A DNA stretch of 64,000 nt from Geodermatophilus sabuli (GTDB taxonomy: Bacteria; Actinomycetota; Actinomycetes; Mycobacteriales; Geodermatophilaceae). Positions 46,338-54,369 of this stretch are shown piece after piece (positions within the stretch are counted from its first letter, which is position 1; each line of letters opens with the position of its first letter). The notes below the pieces were generated by a model. That model searched no databases, had not been told where the DNA came from, and worked only from the letters and a program-made list of their open reading frames with translations. Made by a program: the position numbers and the translations under genes. The stretch spans positions 46,879 to 110,878 of the forward strand of contig NZ_JAAGWF010000027.1 in assembly GCF_010686765.1 (NCBI RefSeq). Direction: 5' to 3'.

Positions 46338-47003
46338 GTGCCCCGACTCGTCGTCGCCGTGCTCCTGCTCCTGGTCGGCTGCTCCTCCTCGGGCGGCGCG
46401 TCCGCGGACCGCCCGCCGCCCGCCGCCGCGACGACGCCGTCGGCCGGCCAGACGTCGGTGGCGGAGGCGACGCCGGCGGGGCGGACCGCGGAGCCTTCGG
46501 GCCGCCCCCGGTCACCGTCGTTCGACCAGGCCCTGCACGACGAGCTGATCGCCATGCTCGAGCGCGACCAGAGCGGACGCACCGGCGGCCCGGACCCCGA
46601 GGGCGACGCGGCCCGGACCGCGCGCCTGGCCGAGATCCTGGACACCCACGGCTGGCCCACGTACGCCCTCGTCGGTGAGGACGGCGAGGACGCCGCCTGG
46701 GCGGTCGCCCAGCACTCCGACGCCGACCCCGCGTTCCAGCGGCGGGCGCTGGAGCTCCTGCGGCGGGCCGTGGCGGACGGCCAGGCATCGCCGGGCAACC
46801 TCGCCTACCTCGAGGACCGGGTCGCGGTCGGGGCCGGACAGCCGCAGCTCTACGGCACCCAGGTCGGCTGCGGTCCCGACGGCCCGGTCCCGGCCACCCC
46901 GATCGCCGACCAGGCCGCGGTCGACGAGCGACGGGCCGCCGCGGGGCTGGACCCGCTGGCCGACTACCTCGCCGAGATGACCACGATCTGCGCCGAGGAG
47001 TGA
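46338..47003 (+). CDS. Lipoprotein with DUF6624-like domain
   Basis: A 221-residue protein. GTG 46338 is preceded by GGGAGG (46327-46332) and gives a short signal VPRLVVAVLLLLVGCSSS with a lipobox; an ATG at 46311 is possible. A Pro/Ala-rich spacer leads to HGWPTYALVGEDGEDAAWAVAQHSDADPAFQRRALELLRRAV and QPQLYGTQVGC, the signature of DUF6624. Function unknown. Confidence 0.72.
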   Translation: MPRLVVAVLLLLVGCSSSGGASADRPPPAAATTPSAGQTSVAEATPAGRTAEPSGRPRSPSFDQALHDELIAMLERDQSGRTGGPDPEGDAARTARLAEILDTHGWPTYALVGEDGEDAAWAVAQHSDADPAFQRRALELLRRAVADGQASPGNLAYLEDRVAVGAGQPQLYGTQVGCGPDGPVPATPIADQAAVDERRAAAGLDPLADYLAEMTTICAEE

Positions 47004-47013
47004 GACGAGCGGC

Positions 47014-47655
47014 CTAGGACCGGCCGCCCGGGAGCGCGACCAGCCGGGGACGGTCTCGCCCGGGCCGGGCGACGGGATCCGGTGCGGTGTCGGCGGTCGG
47101 GGGCGAGGCCGGACCGGCGGCCGGTGGCCGGCGGCGCAGCGACCGCCCGGCGGGGTGGGCGGGTGACGGCGGGACCCCCACGTCGGCCAGGTCGCGTCGC
47201 GGCGCGGTCTCGCTGGTGAGCTCGACCGCCTCGATGCGGTCGCTCCGGAACCACCGTGGCGCCCGCCGCTCGCGGCACCAGGCCACGAGGAACCAGTGGT
47301 CGTGCGTGCGGGCCAGCAGGTGGGGCTCCACCTCGCGCCGGGACGGCCGGCCGGCACCGTCGCGGTAGCGGAGCACCACGACGCGGTGCCGCTCGACCGC
47401 CCGCTCCAGCGTGGTGCGGACCTGCTCGGCGTGGCCGGCCTCGGCGCTGACCCACAGACTCGAGGCCAGGAGCTGGGCGCGGCGGAGCGGATCGGGCTCG
47501 AGGGCGTCCAGGACCTTCTCGAGGGCGCCCCGCCCGGCGGCGGCGTAGGGGCCGTCGGGCCGGGCGGCGAGGGCGGAGGCGACCGCCGCCGCCTCCTCCG
47601 GCGTCAGGGTGACCGGCGGCAGGGTCGCGGCGGTGCGGTGCTCGGTGCGGCTCAC
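47014..47655 (-). CDS. WYL-domain protein lacking an HTH
   Basis: A 213-residue protein. LPPVTLTPEEAAAVASALAARPDGPYAAAGRGALEKVLDAL is the linker of DeoR/WYL regulators, and the WYL fold includes VVVLRYRDGAGRPSRREVEPHLLARTHDHWFLVAWCRERRAPRWFRSDRIEAVEL. The N-terminal winged helix is missing, so it may be a truncated regulator or a free ligand-sensing module. The C-terminal 60 residues are Pro/Arg-rich. It ends in TAG. Confidence 0.75.
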   Translation of the reverse strand: MSRTEHRTAATLPPVTLTPEEAAAVASALAARPDGPYAAAGRGALEKVLDALEPDPLRRAQLLASSLWVSAEAGHAEQVRTTLERAVERHRVVVLRYRDGAGRPSRREVEPHLLARTHDHWFLVAWCRERRAPRWFRSDRIEAVELTSETAPRRDLADVGVPPSPAHPAGRSLRRRPPAAGPASPPTADTAPDPVARPGRDRPRLVALPGGRS

Positions 47656-47671
47656 GCTCCGAGGGTGGCAG

Positions 47672-47700
47672 TCGGCACCGACAGTTCGGCGACGTAGGGT
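47672..47700 (+). promoter_or_regulatory. Candidate selC promoter
   Basis: TCGGCA (47672-47677) and TAGGGT (47695-47700) are spaced 17 bases. The -10 box ends eight bases before the first tRNA base, so transcription would begin near the mature 5' end. Confidence 0.45.
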
Positions 47701-47707
47701 GCGCGGC

Positions 47708-47803
47708 GGAGGCGTCAGGGCGCCTGGTGGCCCCCGCGGCCTCTAAAGCCGACGTGGCCGAGCACCTCGGTCAGGCGGGTTCGATTCCCGTCCGCCTCCG
47801 CCA
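47708..47803 (+). tRNA. selC: tRNA-Sec with CUA anticodon
   Basis: A 96-base tRNA with encoded CCA (47801-47803) and discriminator G47800. The acceptor stem pairs 47708-47714 with 47793-47799; the eighth position (T47715/C47792) is mismatched. The D arm GGG-C-GCC/TGGT/GGC-CCC gives six pairs and a four-base loop with one bulged C. The anticodon loop CTCTAAA (47741-47747) has C34-T35-A36, so it reads UAG. The long variable arm is GGCCGAG/CAC/CTCGGTC (47756-47772), and the T arm is 47775-47791 with loop TTCGATT. The E. coli loop is CTTCAAA (UCA). selA follows 38 bases downstream. Confidence 0.93.
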
Positions 47804-47841
47804 ACCACCCGCGCGCGGGTCGGCGCATACGCTCCCGGGCG

Positions 47842-49143
47842 ATGAGCGCCGACCCGCGGCGGCAGGTGCCCCGCACCGACACGCTGCTCGCCGACCCCCA
47901 GCTCGCCGCCGCCGCCGACCGGCTGGGCCGCGAGCTGGTGAAGTCCGCCGTCCAGCAGGTCCAGCAGCGCATCCGGGACGGCGCCCTGGCACCCGGCGAC
48001 GCGGTGGACGCCGCGCTCGCCGGACTGCCGTCGACGGCGGGCAGCCTGCGGCCGGTGCTCAACGCCACCGGCGTGCTCGTGCACACCAACCTGGGCCGCG
48101 CTCCGTTGTCGCCGGCCGCGGTCGAGGCGGTCGCGGCCGCCAGCGGCACCACCGACGTCGAGCTGGACCTCGGGACCGGCCGACGCGGGCCGCGGGGGGA
48201 GGCGGCGATCGCCGCGCTCCTGGCGGCCGTGCCCGCGGCGGAGGCCGCGCTCGTGGTCAACAACTGCGCCGCCGCGCTCGCGCTGGTGGCCACGGCGCTC
48301 GGCGGCGAGCTCGTCATCGCCCGGGGCGAGCTGGTCGAGATCGGCGACGGCTTCCGGATCCCGGAGCTGCTCACCGCCACCGGTGCCCGGCTGCGCGAGG
48401 TCGGGACGACGAACCGGGTGACCCTCGACGACTACCGCGACGCCCTGTCCCCGGACACCGGTGCGGTGCTCAAGGTGCACCCGTCGAACTTCGTCGTCCG
48501 CGGCTTCACCCGGGCGGTCCCCGTGGCCGAGCTCGCCGCCGGGCTGGGCGGCAGCGGGGTGCCGCTGGTGGCCGACGTCGGATCGGGCCTGCTGCGCCCG
48601 CACCCCGTGCTGCCCGAGGAGCCCGACCTGCAGACCACGCTCGACGACGGCGCCGACCTGGTGCTGGCCAGCGGCGACAAGCTGCTCGGCGGCCCGCAGG
48701 CCGGGCTCGTGCTCGGCCGCGCCCACCTGGTGCAGCGGCTGCGCCGGCATCCGCTGTACCGGGCGCTGCGGGTGGACAAGACGACCCTGGCGGCACTGGA
48801 GGCCACCCTGCGCGGCCCGCTGCCGCCGGTGCACCAGATGCTCTCCGCCGATCCGGCCGAGCTGCGCCGCCGGGCCGGCGCGCTCGCCGCCCGGCTGGCC
48901 GGTGCCGGCGTGGACGCGGTGGCGGTCGACGCGCAGGCGCGGGTCGGCGGCGGAGGCGCTCCGGAGCACCCGCTGCCCAGCGCCGCGGTCTCGCTGCCCG
49001 GGACGTTCGCCGCACCGCTGCGCGCCGGGACGCCACCGGTGGTCGGGTACGTCGCCGGGGACCGCACCCTGCTCGACCTGCGCAGCCTCCCGCCCTCGGC
49101 CGACGAGACCCTGGCCGCCGCGGTGCTGCAGGTGGCCCGATGA
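47842..49143 (+). CDS. selA: L-seryl-tRNA(Sec) selenium transferase
   Basis: A 433-residue PLP enzyme that turns Ser-tRNA(Sec) into Sec-tRNA(Sec) with selenophosphate. The PLP lysine is Lys280 in LASGDKLLGGPQAGLVLG; LNATGVLVHTNLGRAPLS and VVNNCAAALALVATAL are conserved. TACGCT (47828-47833) lies eight bases before the ATG. The stop overlaps the selB ATG. Its N-terminal domain must accept the CUA tRNA, but it is not known to read the anticodon. Confidence 0.95.
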   Translation: MSADPRRQVPRTDTLLADPQLAAAADRLGRELVKSAVQQVQQRIRDGALAPGDAVDAALAGLPSTAGSLRPVLNATGVLVHTNLGRAPLSPAAVEAVAAASGTTDVELDLGTGRRGPRGEAAIAALLAAVPAAEAALVVNNCAAALALVATALGGELVIARGELVEIGDGFRIPELLTATGARLREVGTTNRVTLDDYRDALSPDTGAVLKVHPSNFVVRGFTRAVPVAELAAGLGGSGVPLVADVGSGLLRPHPVLPEEPDLQTTLDDGADLVLASGDKLLGGPQAGLVLGRAHLVQRLRRHPLYRALRVDKTTLAALEATLRGPLPPVHQMLSADPAELRRRAGALAARLAGAGVDAVAVDAQARVGGGGAPEHPLPSAAVSLPGTFAAPLRAGTPPVVGYVAGDRTLLDLRSLPPSADETLAAAVLQVAR

Positions 49144-50906
49144 GCGGGACCGACGAGGGCGGCATGGACGTCATCGCCACCGCCGGGCACGTCGACCACG
49201 GCAAGTCGACTCTGGTGCGGGCGCTCACCGGCATGGAGCCCGACCGGTGGGAGGAGGAGCGCCGCCGCGGGCTGACCATCGACCTCGGGTTCGCCTGGAC
49301 GACCCTGCCGTCGGGCCGCCGGCTGGCCGTCGTCGACGTCCCCGGGCACGAGCGCTTCGTCGGCAACATGCTGGCCGGCGTCGGCTCGGTGCCCGCCGCG
49401 CTGGTCGTGGTCGCGGCGGACGACGGGTGGTCGGCGCAGACCGCGGAGCACGTGGCGGTCCTCGACGCGCTGGGGGTGCGGCACGCGCTGCTCGCCGTCA
49501 CCAAGGCCGACCTCGCCGACGCCAGGCCCGTGCTCGACGACGCCCGCGAGCGGCTGGCGGCCACCTCGATGGGTGCGGTCCCCGGGGTGGCGGTCAGCGC
49601 CGCCACCGGCGCCGGCGTGCCCGAGGTCGCCGCGGCGCTCGAGGCGATGCTGGCCGGCCTGCCCGCGCCGGACCGCAGCGCCCCGGTGCGGCTGTGGATC
49701 GACCGGGCCTTCCCGATCAAGGGCGCCGGCACCGTGGTCACCGGGACCCTCGCCGCCGGCACCGTGGCGCCCGGTGACCGCCTTCAGCTCGGCGACCGGG
49801 AGGTCGGGGTCCGGGGCGTGCAGTCGCTGGGCCGGCCGGTCGAGCGGGCCCGCGCCACCGCCCGGGTGGCGCTGAACCTGCGCGGCATCGCGGTCGAGGA
49901 GATCGCCCGCGGGGACGCGCTGCTGACCCCGGGCGCGTTCCGCGTCACCGTGGACGTCGACGTCACGCTCGACGTGGCGCCCGACCGGCTGCCGGCCGAG
50001 GCGGTCGTGCACGTCGGGTCCGCGGCGGTCGGCGCCCGGCTGCGCCCGCTCGAGGGGACGGCGGTACGGCTGCGGCTGGCCGGCCCGCTGCCGCTGCGGG
50101 TCGGCGACCGGCTGCTCGTCCGGGACCCGGGCGCCCGCCGGGTGCTCGGCGCCGACGTCCGGGACGTCGACCCGCCGGAGCTGCGCCGCCGGGGAGCGGC
50201 CCGCCAGCGCGCCGCGGAGCTGGCCGCGCAGCCGACCGGCGCCGCCGGTGCCGCCGTGGAGCTGGCCCGCCGCCGGGTCGTGCGGGCCGCCGACTTCGCC
50301 GCCATGGGCTGGCCGGTGCCCGACGGGGCGACCGCCGTCGGTCCGTGGCTCATGGCCCCCGGGCTGGCCGACCAGCTGGCCGCGCGGCTGCCCGCCGTGG
50401 TGGCCCGCTACCGGGAGCTGCGGCCGCTGGAGCCGGGCCCGCCGGTCGACGTCGCCCGCCGGGCGCTGGAGCTGCCCGACGCCGAGCTGCTGCGCGCGGT
50501 GGTGCGCCCGCCGCTGGCCCTGCGGGAGGGGCGGGTGTCGGCCGCGACGGCCGGACTGCCACCGCAGGTGCAGCAGGCGGTCGACGCCGTCCGCGCCCGG
50601 CTGGCCGCCGACGCCTTCGCCGCACCCGAGGCGCCCGACCTGGCCGCGGCTGGCCTCGGCCCGCGGGAGCTGGCCGCCGCCGTCCGGGACGGTCAGCTGG
50701 TGAAGATCGCCGACGGCGTGTTCCTGGCGCCCGGGGTGGCGGACGTGGCGCGGCAGCGGCTGACCGGCCTGCCGGCGCCGTTCACGCTCAGCCAGGCCCG
50801 CTCGGCCTGGGGCACGACCCGCCGGGTCGCCGTGCCGCTCATGGAGTGGCTCGACGCCCGGGGGGTCACCGAGCGGCTGCCGGACAACACCCGCCGGCTC
50901 CGGTAG
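49140..50906 (+). CDS. selB: Selenocysteine-specific elongation factor
   Basis: A 588-residue EF-Tu-like GTPase that brings Sec-tRNA to the ribosome at a SECIS. G1 is GHVDHGKST (16-24), then DVPGHERFVGNMLAG, TKAD and the Sec-specific domain 2 (FPIKGAGTVVTGTLAAG). C-terminal winged helices (about 400-588; GQLVKIADGVFLAPGVADVARQRL) bind the SECIS. The ATG overlaps selA. Its own stop is TAG, the codon its tRNA reads, so UAG without a SECIS must still terminate. Confidence 0.95.
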   Translation: MSGTDEGGMDVIATAGHVDHGKSTLVRALTGMEPDRWEEERRRGLTIDLGFAWTTLPSGRRLAVVDVPGHERFVGNMLAGVGSVPAALVVVAADDGWSAQTAEHVAVLDALGVRHALLAVTKADLADARPVLDDARERLAATSMGAVPGVAVSAATGAGVPEVAAALEAMLAGLPAPDRSAPVRLWIDRAFPIKGAGTVVTGTLAAGTVAPGDRLQLGDREVGVRGVQSLGRPVERARATARVALNLRGIAVEEIARGDALLTPGAFRVTVDVDVTLDVAPDRLPAEAVVHVGSAAVGARLRPLEGTAVRLRLAGPLPLRVGDRLLVRDPGARRVLGADVRDVDPPELRRRGAARQRAAELAAQPTGAAGAAVELARRRVVRAADFAAMGWPVPDGATAVGPWLMAPGLADQLAARLPAVVARYRELRPLEPGPPVDVARRALELPDAELLRAVVRPPLALREGRVSAATAGLPPQVQQAVDAVRARLAADAFAAPEAPDLAAAGLGPRELAAAVRDGQLVKIADGVFLAPGVADVARQRLTGLPAPFTLSQARSAWGTTRRVAVPLMEWLDARGVTERLPDNTRRLR

Positions 50907-50921
50907 GGGTCCGCTCCCGGC

Positions 50922-50974
50922 CTCGCGCAGCTCGAGCCCGGCGGGGTCGGTCGCGTCCACAGGACCTGCGCGAG
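50922..50974 (+). terminator. Stem-loop after selB
   Basis: CTCGCGCAG (50922-50930) pairs perfectly with CTGCGCGAG (50966-50974) over a 35-base loop that has its own small GTCC/GGAC stem. The 190-base gap to the next gene otherwise holds only G-rich sequence around 51049-51061. It is too far from the TAG and has no SECIS-like apex, so I read it as a terminator. Confidence 0.45.
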
Positions 50975-51097
50975 ACGGCGGAGCTGCCAGCCGGTCCGCA
51001 GGCGCGGCCCCCGGTCCTAGTACGAACGTCCACTTGCCCGTCACCGACGGGGGGAGGGGGATGGGCGGGACCAGCGGGGGCGATCGGAGTGCCCACC

Positions 51098-53533
51098 ATG
51101 TCGCGATCCGGAACCCCCCGTCACCCCGCCCGATCCGGATGGCGGGCCGCGGTCGTCGCCGTCCTCGCGGTCCTGCCCATGGTCCTGCTCGCAGGGCCCG
51201 CGTCGGCCGCGGTGTCGGTGTCGCGGGCCGAGGTCAGCGCCGGCACGCTGCGCCTCGACGGGACCGCGACCGCCCGCCGGGACATCCGGGTGGACGGCGC
51301 CGTCCTGGGGCGCAGCGACTCCCGCGGCCGGTTCGCCATCGTGCGGTCGGGCTACACCCCGCCCGCCGACTGCACGGTCGACGTCAACGACGGGTCGGCG
51401 ACACCGCGGGTGGCGACGCTGACCGGCTGCTCCACCACCGCCCCGCCGTCGGCTCCGGCCGCCCCGGCCCAGCTCGCGCCGGCGAACGGGGCGAGCGTCA
51501 CGACCCCGGTCACGCTGTCCTGGTCGGCGGTCCTCGACCCGGCCCCGGCCAGCCAGAACGGCGGCTACAACTGGGAGATCGCCACCTCGGCGACGTTCAC
51601 CACCCTCGTGACCCGCGACTCGACGCTGCCCGGCGTCACGCAGGAGTCGGTCGGGCAACTCGCCCCAGGCACCTACCACTGGCGGGTGCAGGCCGTGGAC
51701 GGGGCGCTGCGCGTCGGCCCGTGGTCGTCCACCCGGAGCTTCGTCGTCACCGGCGCGGGCCCGGGCGCGCTCGCAGCGCCGGTGCTCGCGGCGCTGCCGT
51801 TCGGCACCGCGTACCACCCGATGGAGACCTTCCCGTTCAGCTGGGGTGCCGTGCCCGGAGCTGCCAGCTACGTGGTCGAGGCCTCCCGCAACGCGGCGTT
51901 CCCCGCGCCCGTCGAGGTCCGGTTCGACAACATCACGGCGCCCACCTACTCGCTGACCATGCACGACTCGCTGACCGGCAGCTGGAACCTGCGGGTCCGC
52001 GCGATCGGCGCGGACGGCGTCGCCGGTCCGGCCTCCGACGTGCGCACCTTCACCATCTCCTACAGCGCCCCCGTCGGGCCGCCGCCGATCCTCGTCGCGC
52101 CCGCTGACGGCGCGACCGTCTCGCTGCCGTTCGTCCTCGACTGGGACGACGTGCCCAACCCGCAGAGCTCGGGCTACACGGTCGAGATCGCGCGCGACCC
52201 CGGGTTCGGCGCCGTCGAGGCGCAGAGCGCCGGGCTCACCGACTCGCGGTGGACCGTCCTCGGGCTGTCCGCCGGCACGAAGTACTGGCGGGTCCGGCAC
52301 GCCTACGGCAACGCGTCACCCACCACGGCCGCGCTGTCCGCACCGTCCACCGTCCGCTCGTTCACCCTCGGCAGCGGGCCCTCCGGCGTGGCGTCGGTCC
52401 GACTGCTGGACTCGCCGACCGCCCACAGCGGCACCGAGCGGGTCGGCGAGGTGCAGCTGACCGCCCTGGCCCCGGCCGGCGGCGCGGTGGTCGGGCTGAG
52501 CAGCACCGACCCGTCCGCGGTGCCGGTCCCGGCGACCGTGACCGTTCCGGCCGGGCAGTCCGTGCAGCAGTTCCGCTTCTCCCACGGCCAGGTGACCCAG
52601 CCGACCCCGGTGACGGTGACGGCGATCCTCGACGGGTCCACCGCCACGACGTCGATCACCGTGCTGCCCTCCTCGCTGAAGAGCGTGGGGCCAGGCGGCA
52701 ACACCGTCACCGGCGGCGCGACCGGCTCGGCCTTCGTCGAGCTCGACGGCGCCGCCCCGGGCGGTGGCGCGGACGTCACCCTGACCAGCAGCTCGCCGCT
52801 GGCGTCGCCACCGGCCACCGTCACCGTGCCGGCAGGGGGCTTCCTGCAGCACTTCGCGATCCCGACCACCCCGGTCCCGGCCCCGACGACCGTGACGCTG
52901 ACGGCGAGCTGGCGCGGCGGGCAGGCCACGCATCAACTGGTCCTGAACCCGGGCGTCCCCCCGGCGGTCTGGACCGTCGAGAAGACGCCGACCACCGGCT
53001 CGGAGGGCTCCTCCGCCCGGGTGGCCATCGACACGGTGCAGACCACGGACACCACGTTCACGCTGACCAGCAGTGATCCCGCCGTCGCCCGCATGGCGCC
53101 GTCGGTGACGATCCCGGCCGGCTCCCCGCACGCAGGGGTGCTGATCCACACCACCAACCCCGCCGCGCCGACGACGGTGACGCTGTCGGTGGCCGGCGGT
53201 GGCGGGACGAGGACGGCGACGCTCACGGTCAACCCGATCCCGCTGGCGCCGCTGCCCGCACCGACGCTGGTCGCCCCGGCGTCCGGCAGCCGGTTCGGGG
53301 TCGGCCAGTCGATCCCCTTCGACTGGAGCGACGTGCCCGACGCCGCGAGCTACACGCTGCAGGTCGGCAGTTCGACCACCTTCACGACCGTGCTGGTCAC
53401 CCGAACGGTGACCGCCTCGCAGCTCGGCGCGGCCCTGACCGCCACGGGTGACCGGAGCTGGCGGGTGCGCGCGCACCGGGTCGACGGCAGTCCGGGCGCC
53501 TGGTCACCGGCGCGGTCGATCCGGGTCGGGTAG
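51098..53533 (+). CDS. Secreted protein with FN3/Ig-like modules
   Basis: An 811-residue exported protein. The Sec signal GWRAAVVAVLAVLPMVLLAGPASA ends in AXA at about residue 36. Three fibronectin-type modules (PAQLAPANGASVTTPVTLSWSAVLD; APVLAALPFGTAYHPMETFPFSWG; PPILVAPADGATVSLPFVLDWDDVP) are followed by Ig-like repeats with VPATVTVPAGQSVQQFRF and PPATVTVPAGGFLQHFAI, and a last FN3-like module. No catalytic domain or cell-wall anchor is visible, so an adhesive or surface-structural role is a guess. It ends in TAG. Confidence 0.78.
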   Translation: MSRSGTPRHPARSGWRAAVVAVLAVLPMVLLAGPASAAVSVSRAEVSAGTLRLDGTATARRDIRVDGAVLGRSDSRGRFAIVRSGYTPPADCTVDVNDGSATPRVATLTGCSTTAPPSAPAAPAQLAPANGASVTTPVTLSWSAVLDPAPASQNGGYNWEIATSATFTTLVTRDSTLPGVTQESVGQLAPGTYHWRVQAVDGALRVGPWSSTRSFVVTGAGPGALAAPVLAALPFGTAYHPMETFPFSWGAVPGAASYVVEASRNAAFPAPVEVRFDNITAPTYSLTMHDSLTGSWNLRVRAIGADGVAGPASDVRTFTISYSAPVGPPPILVAPADGATVSLPFVLDWDDVPNPQSSGYTVEIARDPGFGAVEAQSAGLTDSRWTVLGLSAGTKYWRVRHAYGNASPTTAALSAPSTVRSFTLGSGPSGVASVRLLDSPTAHSGTERVGEVQLTALAPAGGAVVGLSSTDPSAVPVPATVTVPAGQSVQQFRFSHGQVTQPTPVTVTAILDGSTATTSITVLPSSLKSVGPGGNTVTGGATGSAFVELDGAAPGGGADVTLTSSSPLASPPATVTVPAGGFLQHFAIPTTPVPAPTTVTLTASWRGGQATHQLVLNPGVPPAVWTVEKTPTTGSEGSSARVAIDTVQTTDTTFTLTSSDPAVARMAPSVTIPAGSPHAGVLIHTTNPAAPTTVTLSVAGGGGTRTATLTVNPIPLAPLPAPTLVAPASGSRFGVGQSIPFDWSDVPDAASYTLQVGSSTTFTTVLVTRTVTASQLGAALTATGDRSWRVRAHRVDGSPGAWSPARSIRVG

Positions 53534-53548
53534 CGCGGGCGGTCGGGC

Positions 53549-54328
53549 TCAGTCCGCGGCCGGCACCCAGCGGGCGGGGCGCTTCTCTCGGAAGGCGGCG
53601 ATGCCCTCCTGCCCCTCCTCGCTGGCGAAGAACCGGGCGGAGAGCTCCTGGAGCTCGTCGAACGAGCCGCGCAGCCCGCCCGCGCGCAGCAGCCGCTTGG
53701 TCGCGGCCAGTGCCGCCGGCGCCCCCGCGGCGAGCGCGGTGACCTGCGCGGCGACGGCGGCGTCCACCTGCTCGTCGGGCACCGCGACGTCGACCAGGCC
53801 GGCCGCGGCGGCGGTGGCCGCGTCGAACACCTCGCCGGTCAGCATGAGCCGGTGCGCCAGGTGCGGCAGCATCCGCGGCAGGACGACGGCGGAGATCACC
53901 GCGGGCACGATGCCCAGGCGGACCTCGGAGAAGGCGAACGTGGCCGCGGCGCCCGCGACCACGACGTCGCAGGCGGCCAGCACGCCGACCCCGCCGGCCC
54001 GGGCCGGACCGCGCACGACCGCCAGCACCGGCTTGGCCGCGGTGAACAGCGTCTCCAGCAGCTCGGGGACCTCCCGCACGCCCTGGTCCTCCGCCGCGCC
54101 CCCCGCCGCCTCGGCGAGGTCCATCCCCGAGCAGAACACCCGGCCGGTGTGGTCGAGGACCACCACCCGCACCGCGTCGTCGGCCAGGGCGGCCGCCAGG
54201 GCCGTCCGCAGCTGTGCCCGCACCGCCCGGGACAGCGCGTTGCGGTTGGCGGGGGAGTCCAGGGTCAGGGTCGCGACCCCGCGGGACACCCTCACCTGCA
54301 GCACGCGGTCTCGGTCCACGCCCCGCAT
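53549..54328 (-). CDS. Enoyl-CoA hydratase/isomerase
   Basis: A 259-residue crotonase-fold protein. The oxyanion-hole motifs are RVFCSGMDLAEAAGG and ARAGGVGVLAACDVVVAGAAATFAFSEVRLGIVP (AxGGG-like here AGGVG). It could act in fatty acid or amino acid breakdown; the substrate cannot be told. The ATG at 54328 or a GTG at 54319 are both possible starts. Confidence 0.83.
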   Translation of the reverse strand: MRGVDRDRVLQVRVSRGVATLTLDSPANRNALSRAVRAQLRTALAAALADDAVRVVVLDHTGRVFCSGMDLAEAAGGAAEDQGVREVPELLETLFTAAKPVLAVVRGPARAGGVGVLAACDVVVAGAAATFAFSEVRLGIVPAVISAVVLPRMLPHLAHRLMLTGEVFDAATAAAAGLVDVAVPDEQVDAAVAAQVTALAAGAPAALAATKRLLRAGGLRGSFDELQELSARFFASEEGQEGIAAFREKRPARWVPAAD

Positions 54329-54369
54329 CCTGCCCGGCCGGTGGCGCCCGCGCGGCACACTGGGAGCAG

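Noticed and set aside
46600..47016. Readthrough of the WYL gene's TAG.
   Set aside because: The continuation is antisense to the DUF6624 lipoprotein and is Arg/Ser-rich noise.
50904..51019. Readthrough of the selB TAG as selenocysteine.
   Set aside because: The frame after the TAG is open for only about 38 codons to another TAG, shows no similarity, and the stem-loop at 50922-50974 has a 35-base loop unlike a bacterial SECIS. SelB is complete at the TAG.
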